The notes: a model not told the origin generated them from the letters alone. A stretch of DNA of 64,000 bases from Natrinema gelatinilyticum (GCF_024266705.1 NZ_CP100756.1:2418001-2482000), one strand, 5' to 3'; shown: positions 16,863-25,904, numbered from the stretch's first letter. A program made the numbers and translations.

Positions 16863-17153
16863 TCAGTTCGGTGGATCCGTCCGCTTCCCGGAGCCACCCT
16901 GAACGGCCGGAACTACCGTCAGCGTCGCGTCGTCCGGCACTCGGTGCTCGAACCCGGTGCGCTCTCCATCGACCGTCGCCCTGACGCTCGGTCGCACGGT
17001 ATCGCCATCATAGAGGTAGCCCTCCGCCCGCGGATACGCGTCGACGAGGGCGGCCATGGCGTCGGCGACCGTTCCACCCGACCACTCGAGTGTCACCGTT
17101 TTCGCACCTGTCGCGCTCCGCAGGGGGCCGTACACCGTGACTACGGTCTCCAT
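16863..17153 (-). CDS. Ubiquitin-like / MoaD-ThiS-fold protein with C-terminal extension
   Basis: The protein has 96 residues. The beta-grasp fold is recognisable: TVVTVYGPLRSATGAKTVTLEW, VADAMAALVDAYP, FEHRVPDDATLTVVPAVQGG. SAMP and MoaD proteins end in Gly-Gly, which is activated by UbaA for protein conjugation or sulfur transfer. Here GG is followed by nine residues (SGKRTDPPN), so activation would need proteolytic removal, for example by a JAMM protease, or the protein is inactive as a modifier. ATG 17153 is supported by a TATA box (about 17177-17184, complement) 27 nt upstream. Confidence 0.8.
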   Translation of the reverse strand: METVVTVYGPLRSATGAKTVTLEWSGGTVADAMAALVDAYPRAEGYLYDGDTVRPSVRATVDGERTGFEHRVPDDATLTVVPAVQGGSGKRTDPPN

Positions 17154-17236
17154 GGGTGCGACTGGGTCGAGCGGACACATATATCGACCGGACGCGTTAG
17201 TCGTCCAATGCCCGTCGAGAAACGTAGGACCGACCC

Positions 17237-17323
17237 TCATACGGACTCCTGTACGTCATTGCCGGTGCACCCGCAGGACGGTCGCGGTTGCACCGGGACA
17301 TCGGTACAGCAGACCGTATCAGT
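17237..17323 (-). CDS. Cys-rich micro-ORF B, C-terminal block (start unknown)
   Basis: The block encodes 28 residues, TDTVCC, TDVPVQPRPSCGCTGNDVQESV, ending at TGA; it is homologous to the block at 7911-7997. It overlaps the stop codon of the 69-aa membrane gene (17319) by 5 nt in another frame and ends 84 nt before the ubiquitin-like gene. The frame is open upstream through the membrane gene, but the only ATG (17509) would give an unlikely basic, Ser/Arg-rich leader. A -1/+1 frameshift product of the upstream gene or an internal start are alternatives. Confidence 0.4.
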   Translation of the reverse strand, partial: TDTVCCTDVPVQPRPSCGCTGNDVQESV

Positions 17324-17528
17324 CGTCGCTCGGTTCGGCGGTACTCGATGCGGTCGCCGTCGTGTCTCTCTGGCCGGCCCACTCTCCGGAGAACGCAGAT
17401 GCGGCGGTGAGACCGACCATCGCGAGAACGATGAGTCCGAGGACGACGCTCGCGACGGTTGCGACTCCGGTAGTGAGGTTGAACAGGACGATACCCGCCA
17501 CGATTCCACTGGCTGTTGCGAGTGTCAT
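17319..17528 (-). CDS. Small two-helix membrane protein, 69 aa
   Basis: Two hydrophobic helices (ATASGIVAGIVLFNLTTGVA and VVLGLIVLAMVGLTAASAF) are followed by a polar Thr/Ser/Asp tail. A CATATGAG box about 30 nt upstream supports the ATG at 17528. Function is unknown. Its stop overlaps the Cys-rich micro-ORF block. Confidence 0.65.
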   Translation of the reverse strand: MTLATASGIVAGIVLFNLTTGVATVASVVLGLIVLAMVGLTAASAFSGEWAGQRDTTATASSTAEPSDD

Positions 17529-17830
17529 TTTCGCTCACTCGAACGTGGTTGATCCCCCCATATGAGGGTTACTTTGTCCGATTCCTGTTGTGAAACGATA
17601 CCAGTGGACGTACCAGAGTTCGTCCGCGGACCGTCCTCGTTGAGCGACGGTATCCGTGCAGCCGGGCCGATACCATGCGGTCGAGCTGTCGGGTCGAGAC
17701 AGTGCAGTCGGGCCGTCGAACCGGCGAACCGTTCCTGGGCGTTCGAGCCGAGAAAATTCACCTCCTCGCTCTATCCCCATCGAACTGGGCGTCGATCGAC
17801 CGAGCGGCGTCGGGTTTCGCCGAAATCCGT
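17529..17830. other. Intergenic stretch, no gene supported
   Basis: The 302-nt region downstream of purC contains the promoter of the 69-aa membrane gene and an imperfect direct repeat GTGCAG(C/T)CGGGCC (near 17656 and 17700). No coding frame with credible composition was found. Confidence 0.45.
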
Positions 17831-18850
17831 TCAGAGACGGCGAACTGCACCGATCGCAGTCGAGAGCGGCGGTGCGTCGAAAATCTCACGGCCGGTGTAC
17901 GCGTTCGCACCGGAACAGTACATGTCGCGGGCCGTCTCGAGGACGCCGTCCGCGAGCGGTTCGGGGTCTACGCCGCAGAGCGACTTCCAGTCGGCGACGC
18001 CCGCTTGTTTTGCTTCGGCTTTCGCGGCTTCGACGGCCTGCACCCACTCGGGCTGGGTGCGCTTGTGGTACTGGCGCAGCACCTCCTTCGAGAGCTGCGT
18101 TCCCTCGTAGCTGAACCGATTCTCGTCGAACGTGCCGACGACGTCGGCGACGCGGATTTCGCCTCGGTAGTACAGGCACTCAATCTTGCCGTCCTCGTGG
18201 ACCAATCCAGCTTTATTGGCCTGTTCGGTGACGATCCGATTGACCTCGCGGGCGACCGACGCAAGGTCCTCGATATCGGCCTTGCCCGCGATTACGTCGG
18301 CTTCGCCACGCTCTAGATAGCGGTCGCCTTCCTCGTACTTCGTCGAAAACTCGACGATTGGGACGTCCAGATCGACAGCTTCCGCCGGCCACTCGTCGAA
18401 TTCGAGGTCGTGATCGGATGGCTCGGTCCGGCGCCGAAGACTCGAGCCGACCGGGACGCGGTTCCGGAAGACGATTTCGAGCGGAATCAGATAGTTCTCG
18501 CCAGCTGCGTCGTGGTAGCGGTCGTACTCGTACTCCCGGCCCTTGTGTGGCAGATCCGGCACCTGCGTGAGATCGATGGCCATCTCCCAGGGCGGGTGCG
18601 ACGCGTTGTCGAGGTCGATCATGTCACCATTTTTGACGACGCCCCGATAGTGAGTGGGGACGCCTTCGCTCTCGAGGAGTTCGAAGTTGAACGCGCCCAT
18701 CGTACAGAGGCTCGCGCCTTTCTGCGGGATCTGATCGGGCATCTTTCCCCAGTCGAACACCGAGTAGTCGTCTGTGAAGACGAACGAGCCGCGACCGAGA
18801 TCCGTCGCGGTCGCTTCTTCCTCGATGCGGAATTCTTTGACGCTCGTCAC
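17831..18850 (-). CDS. purC: Phosphoribosylaminoimidazole-succinocarboxamide synthase
   Basis: The protein has 339 residues and ligates aspartate to CAIR in step 8 of purine synthesis. It has the haloarchaeal SAICAR synthetase pattern: [72 protein letters not shown] and [13 protein letters not shown]. It is longer than bacterial PurC (about 240 residues), which is normal for this group. GTG 18850 ([12 protein letters not shown]) is chosen by alignment; ATG 18871 is the alternative. Confidence 0.93.
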   Translation of the reverse strand: MTSVKEFRIEEEATATDLGRGSFVFTDDYSVFDWGKMPDQIPQKGASLCTMGAFNFELLESEGVPTHYRGVVKNGDMIDLDNASHPPWEMAIDLTQVPDLPHKGREYEYDRYHDAAGENYLIPLEIVFRNRVPVGSSLRRRTEPSDHDLEFDEWPAEAVDLDVPIVEFSTKYEEGDRYLERGEADVIAGKADIEDLASVAREVNRIVTEQANKAGLVHEDGKIECLYYRGEIRVADVVGTFDENRFSYEGTQLSKEVLRQYHKRTQPEWVQAVEAAKAEAKQAGVADWKSLCGVDPEPLADGVLETARDMYCSGANAYTGREIFDAPPLSTAIGAVRRL

Positions 18851-18994
18851 GCGAGACACCCCGGGACGCATTCGGCGCCGCAGTTCATACCTCAGTTGCC
18901 GTGTCGGGACCGTAAGAAGGTTTCAATATCCGATTGGGGTCCGGCGACCGACGATGAAACTCCCTCGAGTACGAATCAGCGGCGAGTCGTTCGC

Positions 18995-19285
18995 TCAGTC
19001 GTCTTCGACGGTCTCGAGCAGTTCCGTTGCGTCCTCTCGTAACGGCTCTTTCAGGGCTCCTTCGTCGACGAGTCCGCGCAGTGTTGAATGGCATTGTGGC
19101 GTCGCTAACGCCTTGAGGGTTTGCTGCCGGTACCGATCGTCCAGACTCTCCCGTCGAACGAGTCGCTCGAGTTCGTCGCACTCGTTCGCCATCTTCAGTT
19201 CGCTGATAGCCTCCCGTCGCGTTTCGGCTGTGGCGCTCTCGTTGAGTGCGAGATCGATACACTCCTCGGGCGTCCGAGAACTCAT
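18995..19285 (-). CDS. Conserved helical (HEAT-like) protein, 96 aa
   Basis: The protein is predicted all-alpha with repeated amphipathic helices (TRREAISELKMANECDELERLVRR, RYRQQTLKALATPQCHSTLRGLVD). The spacing resembles one and a half to two HEAT repeats. No catalytic motif is present. It lies upstream of purC on the same strand and may be co-transcribed, 144 nt apart. Confidence 0.6.
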   Translation of the reverse strand: MSSRTPEECIDLALNESATAETRREAISELKMANECDELERLVRRESLDDRYRQQTLKALATPQCHSTLRGLVDEGALKEPLREDATELLETVEDD

Positions 19286-19557
19286 GTGGTACCGTTTGCG
19301 GCCCCGGCCGATAACTCCACGACCTGCGTTCGACGAGCGTTACTCGTCTGTGGCGAGAGCGAACAGTTCGGGTGTTTCGACGGCGACGGGCGCGAAGCGC
19401 GAACACGCCGAACGGAGACCTTTCCGGCTCGAGAACGAAGCTGGGTACGTGATCAGACCGATTTCGGTCCAAAACGTCGCACAGTCCGCGTCCGATCGCT
19501 CGCAGTTCGGCTGCGACGGGGACCCGGAAAGCCGTTCAATCGCGAGGTGGCGGTGAA

Positions 19558-20571
19558 GTGGATTTTCTCCGCTTTGCCCTCGGGAGCGTTCTTCTCGCTA
19601 CCATCGTCGTGGATCTCCTGTGGACGACGATCTGGGTAGAGGGGGGTGCGGGTCCGCTCACATCGCGGTTACTGGTGTGGACGTGGAGCGGACTCCGACG
19701 AATTGGAGACCGGGACTCCCGTCTGCTCACGCTCTCTGGACCGCTCTGTCTCGTGAACGGCCTCGCCGTCTGGATTTTCCTCCTCTGGGCGGGCTGGACG
19801 CTCATCTTTGCGAGCGCCGACTATTCCATCATCGATACGATCGACGGCGGGCCGGTCTCCTGGCTGGACCGTCTCTATTTCACCGGATACACGATATTCA
19901 CGCTGGGAAACGGTGATTTCGCCCCACGGGATGGTATCTGGCAGCTCATGACCACGCTCACGACGGCCAGCGGAATGTTGTTCGTCACCCTGAGCGTCAC
20001 TTACGTCCTTTCCGTCCTCGACGCCGTCACGCAGAAACGGTCGTTCGCGAGCAGCGTGAGCGGCCTCGGAACGCGGAGCGACGAAATTCTTCGAACGAGC
20101 TGGGACAGCAACGAATTCCGCGGCCTCGACGTGCCCCTGAACGACCTCACCTCGCAGTTGAACGCGCTCACGGAGAACCACAAGGCGTACCCGATCCTGC
20201 ACTATTTCCACAGCGGACAAAGCGACCGTGCGCCGGTGACGAGCATCGCTATCCTCGACGACGCGCTCACGCTGCTTCGGTTTGGCGTCTCCGAATCGGA
20301 CCGTCCGAGCGACACAATCGTGAAAAACGCGCGGATGAGTGTCCACAGTTATCTCAGAACGCTCCACGAGACGTTCATCGAGCCCGCGGATCGATCGCCA
20401 CCCGACCCGGCTCTCGATTCGCTTCGCGACGCCGGAATCCCGACCGTTTCCAACGAGGAGTTCACCGCGTCCCTCTCGGATTTGACCGAACGCCGGAAGA
20501 CGTTGCTCGGTCTCGTCGAGTCGGACGTCCGGGAGTGGCCAACCGGGGACGGACGGCGTCCCAGTTCGTGA
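19558..20571 (+). CDS. Two-helix ion channel family protein with variant selectivity filter
   Basis: The protein has 337 residues. An N-terminal helix (about 5-22), a second helix (about 65-88), a pore loop with FTGYTIFTLGNGDFAP and a further helix (GMLFVTLSVTYVLSVL) match the Ion_trans_2 potassium-channel architecture. The canonical TVGYGD filter reads TLGNGD here, so ion selectivity may differ. The C-terminal 170 residues are cytoplasmic and helical, without an RCK motif that I recognise. The start GTG 19558 has no clear TATA element. Confidence 0.75.
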   Translation: MDFLRFALGSVLLATIVVDLLWTTIWVEGGAGPLTSRLLVWTWSGLRRIGDRDSRLLTLSGPLCLVNGLAVWIFLLWAGWTLIFASADYSIIDTIDGGPVSWLDRLYFTGYTIFTLGNGDFAPRDGIWQLMTTLTTASGMLFVTLSVTYVLSVLDAVTQKRSFASSVSGLGTRSDEILRTSWDSNEFRGLDVPLNDLTSQLNALTENHKAYPILHYFHSGQSDRAPVTSIAILDDALTLLRFGVSESDRPSDTIVKNARMSVHSYLRTLHETFIEPADRSPPDPALDSLRDAGIPTVSNEEFTASLSDLTERRKTLLGLVESDVREWPTGDGRRPSS

Positions 20572-20735
20572 CGTTTGACCCGCGAAGCCGTCGCTGTCCA
20601 GTTCGAAAGCCGCGGATGTCGGGCCAGCAAATTCCTGTGTCGAATCCGCAACTCCGTGTGCGGCGGGTCCACACATCCGCGTGTCGGGCCGACAAATCCA
20701 TCACGTTTTTCTCACTGTACGGGAATCTTTCGTCG

Positions 20736-22124
20736 ATGGCGCGACCGGTGACCGAGGCTGACCTCACGTTCGAACACGTTCCCGAGACCGACCAGTCCTT
20801 CGAGAACGCACTGGCAAAGGCACGCGACGGCGACCGGCTCACGGTCGATGACGCGATCGAGTTACTCACCACGGGGACGGAACATGAGGGACTCGATCGG
20901 ACTCGTAAGGAACGCGTCCTCGAGGCAGCCGACCGCCGCCGCGCAGAGACCGTCGGCGAGGAGGTAACGTTCATCGCGAATCTGAACAACAACGTCACGA
21001 CGGCCTGTAACGTGGGCTGTCTGTTCTGTAACTTCAAAGACGCCGCACACACCTTCGAGCGCGAGACCGATGTCGAGTCGGCGGGGTTCACGAAGACGCC
21101 CGCCGAATCCAGAGAGATCGTCGCCGACGCGGTCGAACGCGGCATCTACGAGGTCACGTCCGTTTCCGGACTGCACCCCGCGTTCGCACTCGACGACGAA
21201 CATCGGGAGATACTCGAGGCTCATCCGAACCCGAAGGAGGTGAACTACAAGTCCCCCGCCCTGTACGAGACCAGCCCCGGTACCTACACCGAGCAGATGT
21301 CCGCGATGAGCGTCGGCGGGGTGCACGTCCACTCGATGACGCCGGAAGAAGCGTATCACGCGCGACGCGGGACCGACTGGTCGTACGAAGAAGTCTACCG
21401 ACGGTTGCGTGATGCAGGGCTCGATACGGTCCCCGGAACGGCCGCCGAGATCCTCGTCGACGAGGTCAGAGACGTGATCTGTCCTGGAAAGATCGACACC
21501 GACGGCTGGCTCGAGGCCATGGAGGCCGCTGCGACCGTCGGTTTCGACATGACGGCGACGATCATGTACGGTCACGTCGAAAACGAAGCCCACCGAGCGA
21601 TGCACCTCAAACGGGTCCGCGACTTGCAAGACCGGACGGGGACGATCACGGAGTTCGTTCCGCTTTCCTTTATCCATCAGAATACCCCGTTGTACGAACA
21701 CGACGTGGTGTCCGGTGGCGCAAGTACTGACGAGGACGAGCTGCTGATCGCCGTCTCGCGGCTCTTTCTCGACAACGTCGATCACATCCAGTCTTCGTGG
21801 GTCAAGTATGGCGATCAGCAGGGGGTGAAGATGCTCTCCTGTGGGGCCGACGACTTAATGGGGACGATCCTCTCCGAGGAGATTACCAAACGGGCCGGCG
21901 GGGAGTTTGGCGAGTACCGATCGTTCGCCGACTACGTCGACCTCGTTCGTTCGATCGGCCGGATCCCCGTCGAACGGTCGACCGACTACGAGAAACGTCG
22001 CGTGATCGATCCCGACGAGTCCCCCATTGGCCCCCGGCTCGGCCCGAAAGCGAACGGAACCCCGCTGCTGACTCGCGAAGAACGGGACGAACGCGAGGCC
22101 CGCACCGCACCCATGGACGATTGA
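20736..22124 (+). CDS. cofH: FO synthase subunit 2 (radical SAM), coenzyme F420 synthesis
   Basis: The protein has 462 residues. With CofG it condenses a tyrosine-derived radical with the uracil product to make the deazaflavin FO. The radical SAM cluster motif is C91-x3-C95-x2-C98 (TACNVGCLFCNF). Other family segments are VSGLHPAFALDDE, AMSVGGVHVHSMTPEEAYHARRG, GTAAEILVDEVRD and TATIMYGHVE. ATG 20736 is supported by a GTTTTTC box about 27 nt upstream. The open frame extends 67 codons upstream without family similarity. Confidence 0.94.
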   Translation: MARPVTEADLTFEHVPETDQSFENALAKARDGDRLTVDDAIELLTTGTEHEGLDRTRKERVLEAADRRRAETVGEEVTFIANLNNNVTTACNVGCLFCNFKDAAHTFERETDVESAGFTKTPAESREIVADAVERGIYEVTSVSGLHPAFALDDEHREILEAHPNPKEVNYKSPALYETSPGTYTEQMSAMSVGGVHVHSMTPEEAYHARRGTDWSYEEVYRRLRDAGLDTVPGTAAEILVDEVRDVICPGKIDTDGWLEAMEAAATVGFDMTATIMYGHVENEAHRAMHLKRVRDLQDRTGTITEFVPLSFIHQNTPLYEHDVVSGGASTDEDELLIAVSRLFLDNVDHIQSSWVKYGDQQGVKMLSCGADDLMGTILSEEITKRAGGEFGEYRSFADYVDLVRSIGRIPVERSTDYEKRRVIDPDESPIGPRLGPKANGTPLLTREERDEREARTAPMDD

Positions 22125-22296
22125 CCCCATCGGGAACGACCGACCGCCGCTGGTGGCGATAACCCACTCTCGAGCCCGTCATCGTCCGGGCTCTGGTCAC
22201 GAGCGTGCTGATTCCTATCGAAAGCCAGTACCCCGGTGAAGCCCGAGCGGGTTCCGGTGTGACATACTTTATATCACGTCGAAATGAGATATGGGT

Positions 22297-23055
22297 ATGC
22301 GACTCAAAGGCAAGACGGCATTTATCACTGGCGCAGGCTCCGGCCTCGGTCGGGAGGCCGCCGAACTGTTCGCCAAAGAGGGCGCAACGATCGTCGCTGC
22401 CGATGTCGACCTTGAGAGCGCCGAGGAGACGGTCGGTCGGGTCGAAGACGCCGGGCAGGAGGGGACGGTACTCGAAGTCGACGTTCGCGACTCGGACGCG
22501 GTTCATGCGGCCGTCGACGAAGCGGCCTCGGCGTTCGGTCTCGATATCATGCTCAATAACGCCGGAATCAGCCATGGCCGCGCCGCGGTCGAAGAAATCG
22601 GCGAGGACGAGCGCGACCGTCTCATCGACGTAAACATCAAGGGCGTCTGGAACGGCTGCCAGGCGGCCATCCCGCATTTCAGGGAGCAGGGATCGGGCGC
22701 GATCGTGAACACGGCCTCGCTGGCCGGCGTCATCGGTGCGCCACAACTCGGGGCGTACTCGCTGACGAAGGGTGCGGTCGTCAACTTCACCCGCACGGTC
22801 GCGGCGGAGGTCGGTCCGAGCGGCGTCCGGGCGAACGCCGTCTGTCCGGGCGTAACGGACACGCCGATGCCTCGAAAGAATCGGACCGATGCGGAGTGGG
22901 AAGCAACCAAAGAGAAGATGGCACGTCACTACCCGCTCAAGCGACTCGGGCGGCCCGAAGATATCGCCAACGCGATGCTGTTCCTGGCGAGCGACGAGGC
23001 CGACTGGATCACTGGCCAAGCGCTGGTCGTCGACGGCGGCTTCTCCTGTGCATGA
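22297..23055 (+). CDS. Short-chain dehydrogenase/reductase
   Basis: The protein has 252 residues. Classical SDR features are the cofactor loop TGAGSGLG (11-18), NNAGISHG, the catalytic Ser in NTASLAG and Tyr/Lys in YSLTKG, and the C-terminal WITGQALVVDGGF typical of 3-oxoacyl-ACP or glucose dehydrogenase-like members. Asp at the end of beta-2 (AADVD) favours NAD(H). The substrate is unknown. A TTTATAT box (22268-22274) is 26 nt from ATG 22297; ATG 22291 is the alternative. Confidence 0.88.
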   Translation: MRLKGKTAFITGAGSGLGREAAELFAKEGATIVAADVDLESAEETVGRVEDAGQEGTVLEVDVRDSDAVHAAVDEAASAFGLDIMLNNAGISHGRAAVEEIGEDERDRLIDVNIKGVWNGCQAAIPHFREQGSGAIVNTASLAGVIGAPQLGAYSLTKGAVVNFTRTVAAEVGPSGVRANAVCPGVTDTPMPRKNRTDAEWEATKEKMARHYPLKRLGRPEDIANAMLFLASDEADWITGQALVVDGGFSCA

Positions 23056-23113
23056 CATCCCGTGAGTTCTCGAGAGAGGAAGTATTTCAGTGCCGGCGAC
23101 GGAAGAGCGGGGT

Positions 23114-23566
23114 ATGTCGACGGACGAATCCTACGTACGGCGGGCGATCGAACTCTCGAAGGGAGCGGTCGAGAACGGAAACACGCCCTTCGGCTCGCTG
23201 CTCGTGATCGACGACGATGTCGTCCGGACGGCCGAGAACACCACGCTCACCGAGGACGATATCGCGGCGCATCCGGAGTTCAAACTCGCCCGATGGGCCG
23301 CACGTGAACTCGAGGCGGCCGAGCGTGAGGCGTGTACGATGTACACCAGTACGGAACCGTGTCCGATGTGTGCGAGCGCGATTGCGTACGCGGGGCTCGA
23401 GCGGGTCGTCTACAGCGTCCCCGTCGAATCGCTCGCGGACGTTCGAGACGACGGCGTGATCGAAATCCCCTGCGAGGAGGTATTCGACCGGGCCGACGTG
23501 AGAACGGGCGTCGACGGACCGATTCTAGAAGACGAGGGACTCGCGGTTCATGACGCGTATTTCTAG
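23114..23566 (+). CDS. Zinc-dependent nucleoside/guanine deaminase-like protein
   Basis: The protein has 150 residues. It has the cytidine/deoxycytidylate deaminase fold with zinc ligands H53 and catalytic E55 (HPEFK, instead of the usual HAE) and PCPMC (C83, C86). The TPFGSLLVIDDDVV start and EPCPMCASAIAYAGLERVVYSVP resemble guanine deaminase and related purine deaminases more than tRNA TadA. ATG 23114 has a GTATTTC box about 26 nt upstream. It follows the SDR gene by 58 nt. Confidence 0.85.
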   Translation: MSTDESYVRRAIELSKGAVENGNTPFGSLLVIDDDVVRTAENTTLTEDDIAAHPEFKLARWAARELEAAEREACTMYTSTEPCPMCASAIAYAGLERVVYSVPVESLADVRDDGVIEIPCEEVFDRADVRTGVDGPILEDEGLAVHDAYF

Positions 23567-23625
23567 CGTTGCTCGCCCCTTCAGCACGGTCGACGGAGCG
23601 TTGGCGAGTTGCTATCGGACGGCCG

Positions 23626-24804
23626 TTACCGCGTCGCGGTCGTCGTTTCGCCTCGGAGCACCGATCGATAGCGCTCGCCTGCGGGGTCGGCCGCCTCGAG
23701 CGCATCCCGAATCGTCGGCGAGATCCAGTCGCGTTTCCCGTCCGATCCGTCGTCATCCGCGCCGTCGGCGACGAGGCCGTCGAATTCGTCCGTTCGCACG
23801 TCCTGCGGCAGGAACCGTTCGTAGACCGGCAGCCGTTCGCCCAGCGGAACGCCGGCGTAATCGGCAATGTCCTCGAGTTCTCGTAGCGCGGGCCATTCGT
23901 ATTCCGGATTGATGTGGTCGTCGGTGACCGGTGAGACGCCGCCGAGATCGTCGACGCCGCAGTCGATCAGGTCCTTTGCAGGGGCGAGGTTGGGTGGGAC
24001 TTGCACCGAAATCTCCTCGGGCAATGCAGCGCGAGCCATCGCCGTCACGCGGCGCATCGTGGCGAGGTCGGGCGAGCCGTCGGACCAGCGTTCGTTGTTC
24101 ACGACCGGCTGGACGATCACTTCCTGGATGTGGTCGTAGCGCTCGTGCAGTTGGCGGATGGCCAGCAGGCTCTTTGCGCGATCCCGCCAGCTCTCGCCGA
24201 TCCCCACGAGGATCCCGGTCGTGAAGGCGACATCGAGTTCGCCTGCGTTCGCGAGCGTTCGGAGCCGCTGTCCAGGTACCTTGCGCCGCGGGCCGGCGTG
24301 TGCGCTGACTTCTGCGGTCGTCTCGAGCATCACGCCCATGCTGGCGTTGACGTCCGCGACGAGCTCCATCTGCTCACGTGTCTGGTCTCCCGGATTGGCA
24401 TGTGGGAGCAGTCCTTCCTCGAGCGCGACTTCACAGGCCTCGCGGAGGTAGGCGTGGATCGAATCGTGACCCCACGCCTCGAGTTGTGCGTGAATTTCGG
24501 TGTAGCGATCGTCGGGGTCGTCGCCGAACGTGAACAGCGCTTCCGTACAGCCCGCGTCCGCGCCGCGCCGACAGATCTCGCGGACCTCCTCGAGCGAGAG
24601 CAACGAGGCCTGGCCGGGCGGGTCGAAGTACGTGCAGTAGGTACAGGTGTACCGACAGGCCGTCGTGAGGGGAACGAACACGTTTCGTGCGAACGTCAAC
24701 GCTGGCGGTGCGTCGACGTCGTTCGGGCTCGCTTGGAGGAGGTTCTCGACGGCCCGATCATCGACCGTGATATCGACGCCGTACTCGCTCGCCCCGGGGA
24801 ACAT
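23626..24804 (-). CDS. cofG: FO synthase subunit 1 (radical SAM), coenzyme F420 synthesis
   Basis: The protein has 392 residues and is the partner of CofH. The cluster motif is C50-x3-C54-x2-C57 (TACRYTCTYCTYF). Other family segments are EALFTFGDDPD, ANPGDQTREQMELV, GVMLETTAE and GIGESWRDRAKSLLAIR. ATG 24804 is supported by a CTTATG box about 27 nt upstream. In the same orientation upstream lie a decayed oxidoreductase gene and cofC. Confidence 0.94.
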   Translation of the reverse strand: MFPGASEYGVDITVDDRAVENLLQASPNDVDAPPALTFARNVFVPLTTACRYTCTYCTYFDPPGQASLLSLEEVREICRRGADAGCTEALFTFGDDPDDRYTEIHAQLEAWGHDSIHAYLREACEVALEEGLLPHANPGDQTREQMELVADVNASMGVMLETTAEVSAHAGPRRKVPGQRLRTLANAGELDVAFTTGILVGIGESWRDRAKSLLAIRQLHERYDHIQEVIVQPVVNNERWSDGSPDLATMRRVTAMARAALPEEISVQVPPNLAPAKDLIDCGVDDLGGVSPVTDDHINPEYEWPALRELEDIADYAGVPLGERLPVYERFLPQDVRTDEFDGLVADGADDDGSDGKRDWISPTIRDALEAADPAGERYRSVLRGETTTATR

Positions 24805-24920
24805 TACGTCGAAGTGTCGGCGCTCGGCACATAAGACTTCACTTCCTCGAGCGGCGGACGCGGACCCAGGCTTGTCGGTCGCTGCTTGCGTGCGACGGAC
24901 GAGTGGACGCCGCGAATTGG

Positions 24921-25174
24921 TCACACGCGTCCGGCCAGCCGGTGGACGTCGATTGGGTTGTCGGTATCGCCGTCTGCGGGTCCGGCGTGGGTCGAGCCAG
25001 TCTCCGTGAGGAGGTCGGCGTCCGACCCGGCCTCCAGATCCTGCCACAGCGATCCCGCCCGTCGTGGCGCTCGAGGCCGAGGACGTCGACGCCCCGCCTC
25101 GCAGGGTGATAGACCGCGGCACTCCCCATGCCACCGACGCCGATCACGATCGCGTCGTGCGAACTGCGTGTCAT
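24921..25174 (-). pseudogene. Decayed sarcosine oxidase-like FAD oxidoreductase
   Basis: The frame from ATG 25174 begins HDAIVIGVGGMGSAAVYHPA, then RRGVDVLGLERHD, a textbook N-terminus of monomeric sarcosine oxidase / N-methyltryptophan oxidase with its FAD-binding GxGxxG. Homology then stops. In another frame the sequence resumes SLWQDLEAGSDADLLTETGS, THAGPADG, which resembles a segment about 60-80 residues further into such proteins, and ends at a stop near 24921. An internal deletion plus frameshift and loss of most of the gene are implied. Confidence 0.7.
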
Positions 25175-25235
25175 CGGCCCACCCGACGGAGCAAGGTGGA
25201 GAAGTCTTTACGTCACGTCGACACCGGAACCGCCG

Positions 25236-25904
25236 TCACTCGGTCGGATCGCTCCTCGCTCGAGTCGCCTGGAGCCGTCCCGTCGCCCTCTCGAGTTCGA
25301 ACCCGAACGCTCGGAGCTGATCGGCCGTTCGCCCGGTCCCGTGGACGAGCACTTCGACGAGGTCCGACGGCTCGTCGACGTCGGTTGCGAGCCGGAAGGA
25401 GTCGACCGTCTCGAGGCTCGCGTCCGCCGCCCGAGCGATCTCGCGGTGGTCCAGGTAGGACGCACCGTGGTAGTCGACCCGGAACTCCGGGTGGCGGACG
25501 ACGAGCCCGTTCGTTCCCCCGCCCCGTCCCGGTGCGATCGCGACGTCGGCGTCAGTCGCGAAGAGAATCGCGAGCGCGTCCGGCGTCGCCAGCGCGAGAT
25601 CGGCCATGACGACGGCGACGGGTTCATCGTCCTCGCTTGCCGGGAGCCGCGCGTTGACCGCCGGCGTGAGCGGGCGGTCGTCGACTTCGACGGACGTCGC
25701 CTCCGCCACCTCGTCCGGAAGTGCGAGATCGGCAGCGACGAGCGGTGCGGTCGAGACGACCGTCGGCTCGTGGTCCGCCTCGACGACGGCGCGCAGGACG
25801 TCCGCGAGCATCTCGCGAGCGAACGTCGATCGCTCCGGTTCGGTGAGGACGGCCGCGAGTCGAGTTTTCGGCGTCTCAGCGGCGAAGGGGACCACGACGC
25901 GCAT
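25236..25904 (-). CDS. cofC: 2-phospho-L-lactate guanylyltransferase, F420 synthesis
   Basis: The protein has 222 residues. It activates 2-phospholactate (or a related acid) with GTP for coupling to FO. Family features are MRVVVPFAAETPKTRLAAVL, AVVMADLALATP, IAPGRGGGTNGLVVRHPEF and DYHGASYLDH. A GTTTTTGAG stretch about 32 nt upstream may be the promoter. It lies upstream of the decayed oxidoreductase and cofG on the same strand. Confidence 0.92.
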   Translation of the reverse strand: MRVVVPFAAETPKTRLAAVLTEPERSTFAREMLADVLRAVVEADHEPTVVSTAPLVAADLALPDEVAEATSVEVDDRPLTPAVNARLPASEDDEPVAVVMADLALATPDALAILFATDADVAIAPGRGGGTNGLVVRHPEFRVDYHGASYLDHREIARAADASLETVDSFRLATDVDEPSDLVEVLVHGTGRTADQLRAFGFELERATGRLQATRARSDPTE

